Assembly (NCBI GenBank): GCA_030562195.1
Contig: CM060200.1
Coordinates: 4,464,001-4,528,000 of the forward strand
Direction: 5' to 3'
Length of the DNA: 64,000 nucleotides
DNA from: Nipponacmea schrenckii
Lineage: Eukaryota > Mollusca > Gastropoda > Lottiidae
The notes beneath the pieces were generated by a model. It was given only the letters and a program-made list of their open reading frames with translations. It was not told the DNA's origin and did not search any database. The position numbers were made by a program, and so were the translations under genes. Positions 1 through 13,000 of this stretch are shown piece by piece. Each line of letters opens with the position of its first letter. Positions within the stretch are counted from its first letter, which is position 1.

Positions 1-879
1 ATTCCATCTGCAATCATGAAGATATTTTTAATGTTATTTATATTATCACTTATTATTTATTTTAAAGGCACTCCCATGTTTTGTATAGTATTATATTTTA
101 TTTGTAGATGAACTAAAATTATCATTTCTTGTGTACCTTTAATTAATGCCAGTATTTCATGAAAATTCATTGGCTTAGCCCAACATTTAGTTTTTTTTTT
201 ATTTTATGATTACAACTGTTCAATGAAATAATTACTAAATGATTAAAAAAAAATGTTTTTCAAATTCCCACCTTAATATTGTTACCAGTTTGTATATTTT
301 CAAATATAGCAATATAGCAAGTTTGATCCATAAAATATTAAGCCTAGTATTGCCTGATAATTATCGATCTTAAAGCATCTTTCAAGTGATTGAAATTGTC
401 AAAAATGAAAAAGTTTTGTTTCAGATATATTTGTATACATCTGCAACATAAATGCAAGCAGTCTGTATTTTTTTCGTTAGTTTACCTTAAAATTATGTTG
501 ACTGCTTGGAGTATTTAATTTTGAATCATCCTTAGATCTTTATTGCACAAATTTTGAATTTATGTATGATTGAGTTATCTCAGAATTGTGAGAATTGTAA
601 GGTCCCTTTATCAATATATTTCCTTATGAAACACAAATTATAATGGATTATTGAAAATTAACAAGTTTATGAATGAAATAGGTTCAGTTCTGGTATTGAA
701 ATAATCATAGATTGTTGATTATGTGAGATATATATAAATAGATGTAAACATAACTCTGTTACGGTAGATATAGGGTAAACCTGTTAATAAATATATTAAA
801 ATATTATTCTTTTATCATGTTCCATACTGGATTGGAAAACAGATCTGTCCGGGATGTTACAGGTGAACTTAGACCTTAA

Positions 880-1600
880 GTGAAATTGATTTTACATTAT
901 GGACAGTTACCCCCCTTTTAACAGAAAAGAAAAAGCTTACTAGACAGTTCTTGTAGTTTACCAATATTTGAATAACCCCCGTGCTTTCTTGAAATTTAAC
1001 CACGTCTAAAAAATAGCCTATGAATACAAGGTTTGATAGAATACAAAATATTAAATGTAATGATAATATCCCACATGCATGTCCAGCGCAGTGAAAACCT
1101 GTATACCATCAAGGTGTACGGACGAATGGGTTTTATTGTGACAAATATAAGCGAGGTAGAGGTGTCCACTTTCTTGTTAACTGGAAATCAACACAGAACC
1201 CTTCTTCCTTGTCCCCTTTATTAAGTCGGTTGATAAATATAGAGTTAAACTTTAGAGGTGAATTGAAATTCAATTTACGTCTTGTACAGTTGCCCCATTT
1301 CAACAGTTTTCTTCATGCTAGAGCCCATAACGCACAGTAAGAGCCAGTTCCAGAATGATCCATATTATTTTTAAAAATAACCCACAGTTTGTAGATGCAT
1401 GTAATCAATATTTCTTATTTTTACTGATAATATCCGACATGCATCTCTAACGGAGTGAAAACTTGGGTATCTGCAGGGTTTACAGACGAATGGGTTTTAT
1501 TGTGACAAATATATGCGACGGTAGAAGTGTTCAATTTCCTTTAACTGGAATCAACACATAACCTCTCTTACTCATCTCTTTCACTAGCTATGTCTGTAGG
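880..1600. repeat. Diverged ~367-bp tandem duplication
   Basis: The segment around 1055–1210 (GATAATATCCCACATGCATG … GAATGGGTTTTATTGTGACA) is repeated at 1420–1570. The preceding GACAGTTACCCCCCTTT at about 902 matches GTACAGTTGCCCCATTT at about 1283. The two copies have many substitutions. Confidence 0.75.
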
Positions 1601-4600
1601 TAAACACCAAGCAAACCATACTATTTCGTGTACGTCAAATTCTTTGACCTCGTTATTATCAATTCTAATGGGCCTGTAACCCACCAATGAACAAATTCTG
1701 CAACATGCTTACCAGAGGTATAATCAAAATATTGAAACGATTGAGGAATATTTCCCGATACAAGTTATGGCTGAATAAATCTTTTTGTTCAATATCTAAT
1801 ATGATTAATATCTCATTATATCCCGTGAAATGCATATCGATCTTAACCACGCATTTGTTAATATTCGGGTTCCGGGACATTGGTATTCAACGCGTTTTCT
1901 TAAAAATATAGTTATTTATACTGGACGTGTAATGTGCATACTTCTAATTGTCTGTCAGAAGTAAAACTCCGTTCGTTTTAATTTCTATCTTTAGTGTTTG
2001 ATCCCACCAAACCGAGAGTCATGCCCAGAGGAGCTTTTGTCCGTCAGTTTTTCGCGTTACCATCCCTTTCTTAGAATCTACAATACGAATGAACCAATAA
2101 ACTTTCATTTCAAAATTGATATAAATTAGGGTTTGAATTTGCATTTCCATTCAATTATCGTGACTTTATCTCAACCAGAAGCTTTTACTACATTTGCTGA
2201 AGATTTCAGACATTGTCGAAAAAGGGGGAAGGTGATCTGCACTATAGTATTTGAATGATTGTTCAACAATTTGACCTTTCATATCAAAGCATTACCATGA
2301 TAATGTTGCACTGTATGTTTGGTGTTGGCTAAATGAAACTCCAAATTGCCAGATGAATTATAAACAAAACCAGGAAATTTATTAAATCAAACTCGTATTA
2401 AATCTGCATCAGTTACATACCATGTAATATTCTCAGTAATGATTTGTTAATAAAATATTAATCAAAACGAGCTACAATGTTTTCATCAGAATCAGTAGCT
2501 GGAAATGTGGTATGAGTAAAAGTCCCCGAGAGAGAAAAAACAAGTGAATTGAATTTGCCGATATTTTGATTTATGCAGCACTCAATCCTATCTGTTTTTA
2601 GCTGTATCAAAACCTCGTTTTACTCCTAGATTCTATTATACTAGTCTCAAGTTACACCCAGGATTCTATTTCTATTAGCCTGATACATTTATCTATCTAT
2701 TGTTTAATAAAATTCTATGAAATACGGTCTGGTGCATGCCAATCTTGGTAATTGTATATTTCCCAGCCAAGTCTTATCTTCAAAACAAAAGTGTAGAAAA
2801 GTATTTAAGAGATAATATTACCCAACATCAATTGTCATTGTAAAGTGTAATGTCTATCCGAAACCTGTGTTCATATGTCATTGACATATCACACGCAGAA
2901 ATATGACGATTTTAGTATTTGGATTATTGAATTAAGCAGAACTAATTCTCTTGGTATAATTTAAAATTCAACCGATAAAATATTAAAAAGGAATTCTGGA
3001 AACAGTTTTTTATTGATTCGTAAGTATAATATTATGACAACTTTTGGTGCTTTGGTGTCAAACATCATTAGAACACGATTTAAAGAAATATCTCGTCAGA
3101 TGACAAGTGTTCTTCCACATTTTAATCAGATTGATATCTTTCAAAGTTGATATAGTCATTGTTCATTGTAAATGATTTCATTTACGTTCTCTTTAGAAAA
3201 AATACAATTAAAAACATGTTTTAGCCAAAATATCCATAGCGTAAAAAATTTGTCGATCAGTGTCAGGCTATATTATCCGACATGAAAAATTATTTCGGGA
3301 CAAACTTCACAGAAAATCACAAAGTCATAATCCAATCAATCAAGGATCCAGAAAGGATTAATAGAAAGTAAAATGTCGCAAATCTCGGTATAGTTAGTTA
3401 TTTATTCTTCATTGTGCTGCTTAAAATAAATTGATGTCTTTTGATTCACACGTTGGTATTCTTAAGTCAGAGAAAAAACGTATTATTCTTAATCATGAAA
3501 GAAAATACATTGTGATGAACGATTTAAAACATAGGAGTAGCAATCCCAAAAGTTGAAAGTTAGATATCGGTAGTGATTAATCATAATGAAATGAAGACAG
3601 GAATCAATAGAAAAACAATAGAATGAGCCCATTATACACTGATCAGCTCTCATTCTCAATTCTATAAAAACTACTTTTAATCAACGCCATTGCACATTAT
3701 CTAGGCCGCAGAAAATACTATACAGTTTTTAATTTTAATCCCCTTCTTTTATTCCCGTAATTCGTTTCTGGCATTTTTTCACTTCAGCTTTAAGAAACCA
3801 GACATTCCACCATGCCGATAATGTTTTAAAAATCTTATTATTCAATTTATGTATCATAGACATGGATTCTAACTCGACCTCGTCTCCCATAGAGAAGATT
3901 TCGATGTAACAATTCAGCCATATAGCTACTATAGTCAGAAAAGAAAAACACATTACAATTAAAATTTGATTAATTAAACCTCATTTACATCTGGGTCAAA
4001 TTATCTTCCTGGTTGCAGAGGAACTATCTTAGACAAAGATGTATTGTGTTGATACAAAGAGATATTTTATATCTAGAATTAACACAAAGAAATGTAAATA
4101 TGCCGTCATTGTTAAATAATTCTATTGCAATGTATATCTAATAAAGCAATTTTCAGCTGCGATTTACTACAACTGGTACCAGCTGAAAACACTTTTTGTC
4201 GCCAGCAATTAAGCTAAGATTTTCTTAATCAGCAGACATTTTTAGACCATACTTCTTACTGACTGGGGAATCAGTAAATACTTTAATTTTAAACATATTA
4301 TATGTCAATTCCTGTACTCCTAACATACTTAGTGTTAATATGTTTTCTTACATTATATTTATTTTCTCCAAATCGTTTGAATTGTATTTAGTTCTTTCTT
4401 ACTGGTTCAAGTTGCTAATACATTTTATTGGTTTTAACTTCAATATACATGTACATCCACTGCCACGTTTTTTTTCTTCTAGCTCTAATCTTCTTTTCGA
4501 TTTAAAAACTATTTTCAACATTGTGTTTTTTTCAATCTGAATTAAGATTAACCTATAAATATTGAGTCGAGAAAGTGTGAAATTACTGTTCATATCTTCA

Positions 4601-4860
4601 CGATCTTATGTCATGACGAATGTTGCACTATAATTTGGCGGTAAGATGACGTTACACAATCAAAAATAAAATATAAGTGTTACGAGATAATGTTACACCT
4701 GGTAACACTTATTTAACATCACTGCGTCATTATATTAACGTTAAACATCCTCAGGCCTACGTTATTGGGGTCATGAGAAACACTTACGTTATAGAGTATT
4801 GATATTATGATGTAAAACAATTTTATACTAATAGATCAAGATAAAACGTTGCGGAATACT
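1600..4860. other. Intergenic, apart from the possible exon at 1995
   Basis: AT-rich sequence without a supportable gene on either strand. Short ORFs at 1665–1911, 3735–3953 and 4340–4593 have no recognisable protein features. Confidence 0.6.
1995..2074 (+). CDS. Possible terminal exon of an upstream gene
   Basis: After an acceptor-like TATCTTTAG the frame reads FDPTKPRVMPRGAFVRQFFA and stops at TAG 2072–2074, with AATAAA near 2094. The stretch is GC-richer than its surroundings. It is only 26 codons long and the protein is not recognised, so chance is quite possible. Confidence 0.2.
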
Positions 4861-5841
4861 TACTTTATTGGGTCATGATATATTGTTAGATAATCCTTGC
4901 TTTATTGGGTCATAATAAAATGTTACAGTATCTCTATACTGTATTAATCATTACTTTATTACGTCATGATATAATGTTAGATGATCATTACTTTATTGGG
5001 TCATAATAAAATGTTACAGTATCTCTATACTGTATTAATCATTACTTTATTGGGTCATGATATAATGTTAGATAATCCTTGCTCTATTGGGTCATAATAA
5101 AATGTTACAGTACCTCTTTACTGTATTAATCATTACTTTATTGGGTCATGATATAATGTTAGATAATCCTTGCTCTATTGGGTCATAATAAAATGTTACA
5201 GTACCTCTTTACTGTATTAATCATTACTTTATTGGGTCATGATATAATGTTAGATAATCCTTGCTTTATTGGGTCATAATAAAATGTTACATTATCTCTA
5301 TGCTGTATTAATCATTACTTTATTGGGTCATGATATAATGTTAGATAATCCTTGCTTTATTGGGTCATAATAAAATGTTACATTATCTCTATGCTGTATT
5401 AATCATTACTTTATTGGGTCATGATATAATGTTAGATAATCCTTGCTCTATTGGGTCATAATAAAATGTTACAGTACCTTTATGCTGTATTAATCATTAC
5501 TTTATTGGGTCATGATATAATGTTAGATAATCCTTGCTCTATTGGGTCCTAATAAAATGTTACAGTATCTCTATGCTGTATTAATCATTACTTTATTGGG
5601 TCATGATATAATGTTAGATAATCCTTGCTCTATTGGGTCATAATAAAATGTTACAGTATCTCTATGCTGTATTAATCATTACTTTATTGGGTCATGATAT
5701 AATGTTAGATAATCCTTGCTCTAGTGGGTCCTAATAAAATGTTACAGTACCTCTATACTGTATTAATCATTACTTTATTGGGTCATGATATAATGTTAGA
5801 TGATCCTTGCTTTATTGGGTCATAATAAAATGTTACAGTAT
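4861..5841. repeat. 91-bp tandem array, about 11 copies
   Basis: The core ATTACTTTATTGGGTCATGA recurs every 91 bp (for example 5041, 5132, 5223). Each unit holds two related parts, TTTATTGGGTCATGATATAA and TTTATTGGGTCATAATAAAA, so the unit is itself a diverged dimer. Upstream 4630–4860 has looser related fragments. The array lies about 1.1 kb before the gene 1 start codon. Confidence 0.95.
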
Positions 5842-6940
5842 TGGATTGTTGTCCATATAAAAACGTTCACGTTGAAACCAGTTAGTACTTTTTATTTATT
5901 ATTATTATTATTTTTTTTTTTTTGCCGATTGTAGGCTTACTAACTTATTCTTTGTCTATAACCATTGAATTATACTTAGCCTTAGATATGTTTAGTCTGT
6001 TGGTGTCATATATATATACCTTATCGGTGGAACAATAACTTGTTTTCGAAACGGTTCAGTAATATTGTCGAGCAGGACAAAAACTCTATTATTGGTAACA
6101 TTTTATTATTTCAAATGGCCTAACAAACAAAGTGAATGCCGTAAAAGGGAAAGTGACAATAATTGAATCAAAAAGAACAGTGGTATTGATAAAAATAGGC
6201 TAGTTATTTACAGTGCAATTGATTGCTGTTGAAATGTCATATCTTTTAGTTGTGTAGGTTATACGAGAGTGAAGAGTGTTTATCCAGTTTAAAAATTTCC
6301 AAGAATGTGACTTGGATGATTTGAAGTAGAGCAATTCCAATATTTCAAAGCTCGGGAGATAACTGTAGTAGAGAAAAGTGATATAATTACACTAACTTGT
6401 ATAAAAAGGATTGTATTTTGATATGGAATGTGTATTATATAAAAGTACATCTTCGGAGTGCTTTGATGTCTAAAAATATATCTTTAACACTTTTATCGAC
6501 AACCAGTCTGTTGAAAATGTATATGCAGTGAAATTTGTAATATTTTAAAAACTTATAGCATATTTCTATAAATTATATATTCATATTTCTGAGTGTATTT
6601 TCAAATCATTCAAGGAACTATATGTCAGGCATAAGATTTTATAGATATTGTTTCAAATAGGAGCCAAGACTAAAGGATATTGTGCCTGTAAGGAATAGGT
6701 TTATAATTCCAATTGGTTTTCGTATAAGGAATAATTGTGTTAATAAAGAAGTTAGAAGACTTGTGTCTGGTCAGTATTGGTTCCACTATTGACGCGTGGT
6801 AATGGTTACAATCAGGAATTCAATGTTTAAAAAAAAAAAACTGATTAGTGTGACCTTATATTAGAGAATTTTCTTTCTCCAGAGTGTCTGTTTGTCAGTG
6901 GAACTCATTAAAATGATGAATTAAAAGTAGAAAGTATACC
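5842..6940 (+). promoter_or_regulatory. Upstream region of gene 1
   Basis: Between the 91-bp array and the signal-peptide ATG. It should hold the promoter and 5' UTR of gene 1, but no specific TATA or initiator can be picked out. There are T-rich and A-rich runs at about 5910 and 6830. Confidence 0.35.
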
Positions 6941-7004
6941 ATGTTAAAGTATTGGACTGGGGTTGTTGTTTGGATGTTTCTTGTTCATCTGGGTGAAACT
7001 AGAG
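6941..7004 (+). CDS. Gene 1 exon 1: signal peptide
   Basis: ATG followed by 21 codons plus one base, ending at donor GTAAAG (7005). The peptide MLKYWTGVVVWMFLVHLGET has a short basic start and a hydrophobic core (W5–L17), a typical secretory signal. It ends in phase 1, which fits the phase-1 acceptor of exon 2. A start exon coding only a signal peptide is usual for modular receptors. Confidence 0.75.
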
Positions 7005-10000
7005 GTAAAGTATGCACTTTTATATACAGATTACAATTGAAATTTCTCTAATCCCTAATATTGCTAAATATATGACCTAAAGAGAACTTCAAAAGTTTTA
7101 TCTGTTTCCCATTTGGTTTTTACTGTCTTTTGGTTAGGCATGACTGCTTCTGGACATAGTACCTAAGTTGTTTTAAGGTTTGACTAGTTGATTGTATAAG
7201 TTATTCTAGAAGATACTCTCCTGGTCTAGGTCACAAAAACAGCATGGAATTCAGAATAAAATATATCCAGAATATTATAAAAGAATACTAACTTATTTAT
7301 CAATAGTAAATAGCACTTTCGACATGATAAAAAGAGGAATTCACATTTAACATTCCAAAAATTGCGACGGGGGATTTATTGAAGGGGGTCCTTTCGGACA
7401 TAAACAGGTTAATTATGAAGATTTGCATATTAAAAGCAGTGCCCTGACATCTCCTTTCCGTTTTTATAGCGTTTGGTAAAAACTTGGAGATTGTAGAAAT
7501 CAGTCAAGCAGTAGACTATAAAAGACCAATAAAAAATCAAAAAATTACAACTCAATAGAAAAGAAAAGAATGAAATGATGGGAAAATGATTGAATTATCA
7601 ACTCGAAATCTTTATATTTTAACACTACTGGAACTGTCTTGTATTTATTACTGTTTAAATATTTATAACTGTTTCAGCAGGAGTTAAAGTCACGCTAGAT
7701 CACGATTATATTTGAATATATCAAAAGGCGATCAGCAGACTATACTAGAATTAGTAGAGGAAATTGATATTCATCATTTTGCAAACTTACATATAATCAC
7801 TAAAAATTATTATTATTATTTGGGGTTAAAATTGGGCCCTATACACCAAGACTGACATTGTCTGGTATTCAATTTTGTCTTTTTTATTTCAAAATTGACA
7901 CTTGGATATTATGTCTCATCATTTCGCTGGGCATTATACAATAAAAGGAATATGTCAGCATTGATATTATGAACTCTGAAAGATATGACGATTGACAGAC
8001 CCAAATGTCCCATAGGATCTGAAGACTGCTGAACGGTTAATCATTGGTACAATATTAGTTGACCTTCGTTGAAATGATCACACCATCTCTAATTATTCTG
8101 TAAAACATAATAATGAAAAGAAAAGATATCTGTAACAGAATTACATAAAAGTATGACATTTAACTCTTATTTGTGAATACTGTAGACACTGATTAATCCA
8201 AGTCGCCATGTGATGGATGTGATGCTACTTCTTCACCAGACGGTAAGGAGAAGGCCGTGGTTCTGTAGTAACCATCCAACATTTATCACGAATTCTATTT
8301 AAAACTTTCTTTCAAAACACCGTCATAAGTCCTCATATATATGTTATTGATATCGTTATTACGTGACTTCTTGCCTTAAATATCTGTTTATGATTTATTA
8401 TTTATAATGATGATTGATCATAGGATATCATTTAAAAATCCAATATCATACACTGTAGTTGATCATTTATCGTATAAAATCAAAAAAAAAAACTTTCTAT
8501 AGTACCGTTATGATTCATTTAATATGGACAGGGTTTTCGAATCTCCATATAATCTTATGAATAAATAAAATACAAGATCGCTTTGATGGGTTGTAGACAA
8601 TAACAAAACGATATCACTGGCCAAGATAAAGTTTATTCCCTGTTGAATCTACCATTGAAATTGAAATAAATACTGTAATATCAAATTATTCTTTTGAGCG
8701 GAGATCAAAGGTTTCTTCTAACATAATTATTAAAGCATTGGGAGTTGACATCAAGATATAGCTTAAAACCCTACATAGATGTGCACTCTGGTCGACCTTG
8801 CAAATGTTGGGGTTTAGAAAAACTGGGTATACATAACGATTGATAAAAAATGGCGGTATCTTGCAGATACACATCAGTGGTTTTTTGACGACCTGTACAC
8901 ACTGACGATTGAAAAATGCCGCCCATACAAATATTCGGGAATATGCAGTTGATCTCAGTTGGTAGTCAGTTTCTTGATGAGTATTACGCATGATGCCTAC
9001 GACGAGTCCGATATGATTCTTTGAATGACCACATGGTTTGGGCTCGCCATTCACGTTAGAACAGAAACCCCTGCCATTTGATTGAGAACCATTATTTTAA
9101 CAACAAAACTACATGTACATGCAGCCTACCGATTGTATCCCTGAGATCATATTAATTTATTAGTACAGACGGCAAGAAAAAGGCACATTTCAATAATGAG
9201 ATAATTTGTTAATGGAAAAGATAAAAAAAGCAAATCTCAATAATTTGTTAGTGTAGCAGACGAAAATCTAAATAATTAGAATATTAGATAGCCAGATAAT
9301 AGCAGCAGTTCTGAATACTTTGTTAACCTAACTGAAGTTCCAAATAAGTTGTTAGTATAGCTTTCAAGGGTATCAATCCCAATTAATAATTGTTGGTATA
9401 GTTAACTATAGGTAGTCCATGTGAATAATTTGTTAGTATAGTTAATGAGGATAGCAGTCCTGAATAATTTTGTTATATAGCCATTAGGGAAAGAATACCA
9501 GAATGAGTTGTAGAGTTATTGCTATTAAAGAAAGTCCATCTAAATAATTTGTTAGTTCAATTGGTCATTTAGTAAGACATACTTGTCATGACTATATGTC
9601 TGGTTCTCTAATACGATCAAACTGTTTTAAGAAAACACCAAACATATTGATCATGTATGTATATAGACTGAAATTTTAAAATCATTCATCACATCTGTGT
9701 CTAGGACAGACACAACATTATTACTTTTATACTTAAATATATCACATAGATTTCTGTTTCGTGTTGGTAAAGAAAAATAACTAAAATACATGTGTATCGT
9801 AATCCTCAATCAAGATACGGGCATCTCATCTTAATACATGGTATATTAGTCTGACAATATTCACGTAATAAATTGATGATATCCGATACCGCCAACAGAA
9901 ATCTTCAGCTTATCACTTTAGCTGAGGCACAAGTTCATTTTTTTTTCTTTATCAATTCAATTTGTATCTGTATCACCAAAGTTTGGACAATTGTTAATTG

Positions 10001-13000
10001 AAATGAAATGAATGGAGTTTTACGTCCTACTCTTCTGCACCTCGTGGGCTAATGTAGAAAGCAATTGTTTGGACAAATGTTGGGATGAATCATGACACTT
10101 CTCTGCGAGATTACACACAGAATGTGTTTCAGAAAAGGACAAACATATGCCGGTGAAAATATGAATCTCTGGAACATTACCATTTAAATCATTTTGACAT
10201 GGCGCCTACGACTAGAACTATTGTAGCAGTGACAAAAAGATGACTTATTCAAGACTTTTATATTTTGTAGATTGTCCTGGCTCTAGATTTGGTTCAGAGT
10301 GTAAATTCCGATGTCATTGTAAAGATCAAGCATCATGTAATGTTAAAGATGGGGGTTGTCCTGCAGGTTGTGATGCTGGTTGGTCTGGCACAGCTTGTCA
10401 AAGACGTGAGTAGACTTTTGATTCTTGAGAGGGTGGTCAAAGCAGAATTTCATAATAAAATATAAAATAGTTGATCATGTTTTATGTAAGTTAGAATATT
10501 CCTTATTTCATCAAAATTCAAACATGGACGCTAGTGAACGCAGTAGCCATATAAAGGAGTGTACACACTACAACATTTCTGCAACATTTTTCCAACTTTT
10601 TTACAACAATTCTTCCAATATGCTCTGTTTACACTATAGCAACACTTTAACACAAGTTTGTTGCAACAATTGTTGTAAAAAATTACCTTGGCAATTATTT
10701 TCCAACAAGTTTCCAACTTTTATCCAACAAGCAACAACTCTATTCAGGCTGACAACATTTTTCCAACATTGGTATTGGAATCATAAATGCTGGAAACATG
10801 TTGCAGAAATTTTGTAGTGTGTACACTACTTTAGAGCCTGAAAGGCAACACTTAGTACCAAGTCTTTCAGAATTCTTTCAACTCCAAAAGGAATTATATA
10901 ATTCATATATTTCGATAGATCAAGATAAGCTGTCCCTGGCCTGTTGCAATAGATTTTTAAAATTTCGCTTCATACAATATTATGTTAAAAAAAAACCTCA
11001 AGTAACATTGTAATTTAAGACCATGATGTAGAAACAATTGTCTATAATTAGTTTGCATTAGATTTCTTTATTAAAACGAATATAAGGGCCATGAGAGTTT
11101 CACTCCTTCGTAAATCAACGCTGTGTATAAAGATTGCAGAAAATTTGAATTAAACATGAAGATTTATGAAAGATAACTATATTGTGAAACTGTAACTATA
11201 TAGATTATATTCTTGGTTTGATCAAGATGTTTTGTTGTAAATTGATTCTCACACCAGAAAGTATTGAAAACCACCCAATTTATTAGTCTTGAACTTCTTC
11301 ACTATATTGATTGTACTGAAATTGTATTATTGGAACATGGTTTTTGTCGACATATTTCTAATATTTTCACAGTATTAATTTTATTGCGAAATAAAAATAT
11401 TATTTATTTTTGATATTGGAATTGTAAATTTACTAATGGATACCAGAAAGAAAGCTGTATGTACATTGCAATTATCTGTCGTGTTATTAGCTCCATCATC
11501 GAAAAGAATAAAATCAAATTCTGCTGTGAATGTAATACCATTATTTTCAGATCTTTCTCGGTAGTTAGCCTATTGATCGATGTAAGGATGCTTAATGAGC
11601 CATTAAAATTCCATTGTCCTCTAACATGACCTTAAAGTAATTTTGTGTTTATTTTCTGTACATTTTGTGCAGCAAGAAGAAAGAGTGGGTAGGTCAACAC
11701 GATCCATCACATGCACACGATCATGGTCATCTTGATTAGATTGTGTTCAATGCCAAACTACTATTTCTTACCATAGTAATGAGTTTACAGTAAATCCATA
11801 ATTATAACTTTAAACTAACGAGCAACCTGTACTAATGAATGATTATTAAATATGGATTGATTTTAAACCATATCAGTACAAGCAAACACCCTGTTTTGAG
11901 AAATTTCTCGTTTCAATTTTAAAGTGATAAATCGATTTCACTTTAGTGTAGAAAAGCAAAAAAAAATTTAGGACGAGGTATTAACTGTTATCTTCAGAAA
12001 GCACACCAATTAGAATTTATTTAAGACTTATACAAATATACATATACCAAGTTTCGTAAAAGTTTGTTGAAAATTGTAGATTTTTTACTGTTTACGACGG
12101 ACGGAAAGATCCACAGGCCGACTTTTGCAGGTCAACAATTGCGGTTGTATAGAAAACATAAGTAATGCTACCGCATATTTAAATTTTTAGTACATGTAGT
12201 CTATTCGGAACTGATATAATAAAACATTTCTTTCAGAAAATGTAGCATATCTTGCGCCGGTTGAGATAAGAAAGGTACCTGACAGAGGTGTTGAAGTAGT
12301 AGATGAAGATGTAACAACTTGTGTGTCTTCAGTACCTAACAGAACTGGTTGGTTAAAAATTGATCTTGGTTCAACTCAGTTAGTATATAGTATGAAACTC
12401 GTACCAGGTACAGTTATATTTACAATACTATGGCCATCGGAGGTTTTGGAAAGTGGGCTAACTGCATTTTCGGAAAGAGAATTACATGATTTTCTCTATA
12501 ACGCTTGAGAGGATAAATGTCTCATGCGCTATTGACCTTTACTGTATGTCGAATACAGAATAAGAGATCCGGGATGGGCCCATTGTTCAATCGAGTGTCC
12601 ACTGATGCGGGGGTATATCCTTTCGGCAACCAATTTTTAGACTTTTGGAAGTCCAATTGACAACTGTTTAAACTGTGCAGAATTGATTTTGAATTTCTTG
12701 CCGAAACATTAGTAAGAATTATTGTATTTCAGGACCTAATACTAGTTTAATCAACTGGAGAGTTCATGTCACAGACGAGAATCATGACGATATATTTTGG
12801 GGTTTTCCATGTACAACATTGACATCTGAAGAAAATGAAATACTATGTGATCAGGCAGATGTTTATGGTCGATATGTTTCTATATTTAGCTTAGACCGTC
12901 CAGTTAATGTTTGTGATTTTCAAATTTATAGTGAGTCAGGCTGTGTTTTTCAGCATATCGTCTTTCAATTGCCATCCTAATGGATCTGGTTTGAAAGATT

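Noticed and set aside
8203..8251. Cysteine-containing mini-exon (SPCDGCDATSSPD) with donor GTAAGG between gene 1 exons 1 and 2
   Set aside because: No acceptor gives the phase 1 needed; the phase-1 readings from the nearby AGs hit stops. It is also too short for an EGF module.
8686..9054. 122-codon minus ORF in gene 1 intron 1
   Set aside because: It is the longest single ORF outside repeats, but no motif or family is recognised, and this length is within chance for DNA of this composition and amount.
10425..10817. 130-codon plus ORF and a 61-codon minus ORF
   Set aside because: Both lie in the MITE, including its inverted repeats, and show no protein features.
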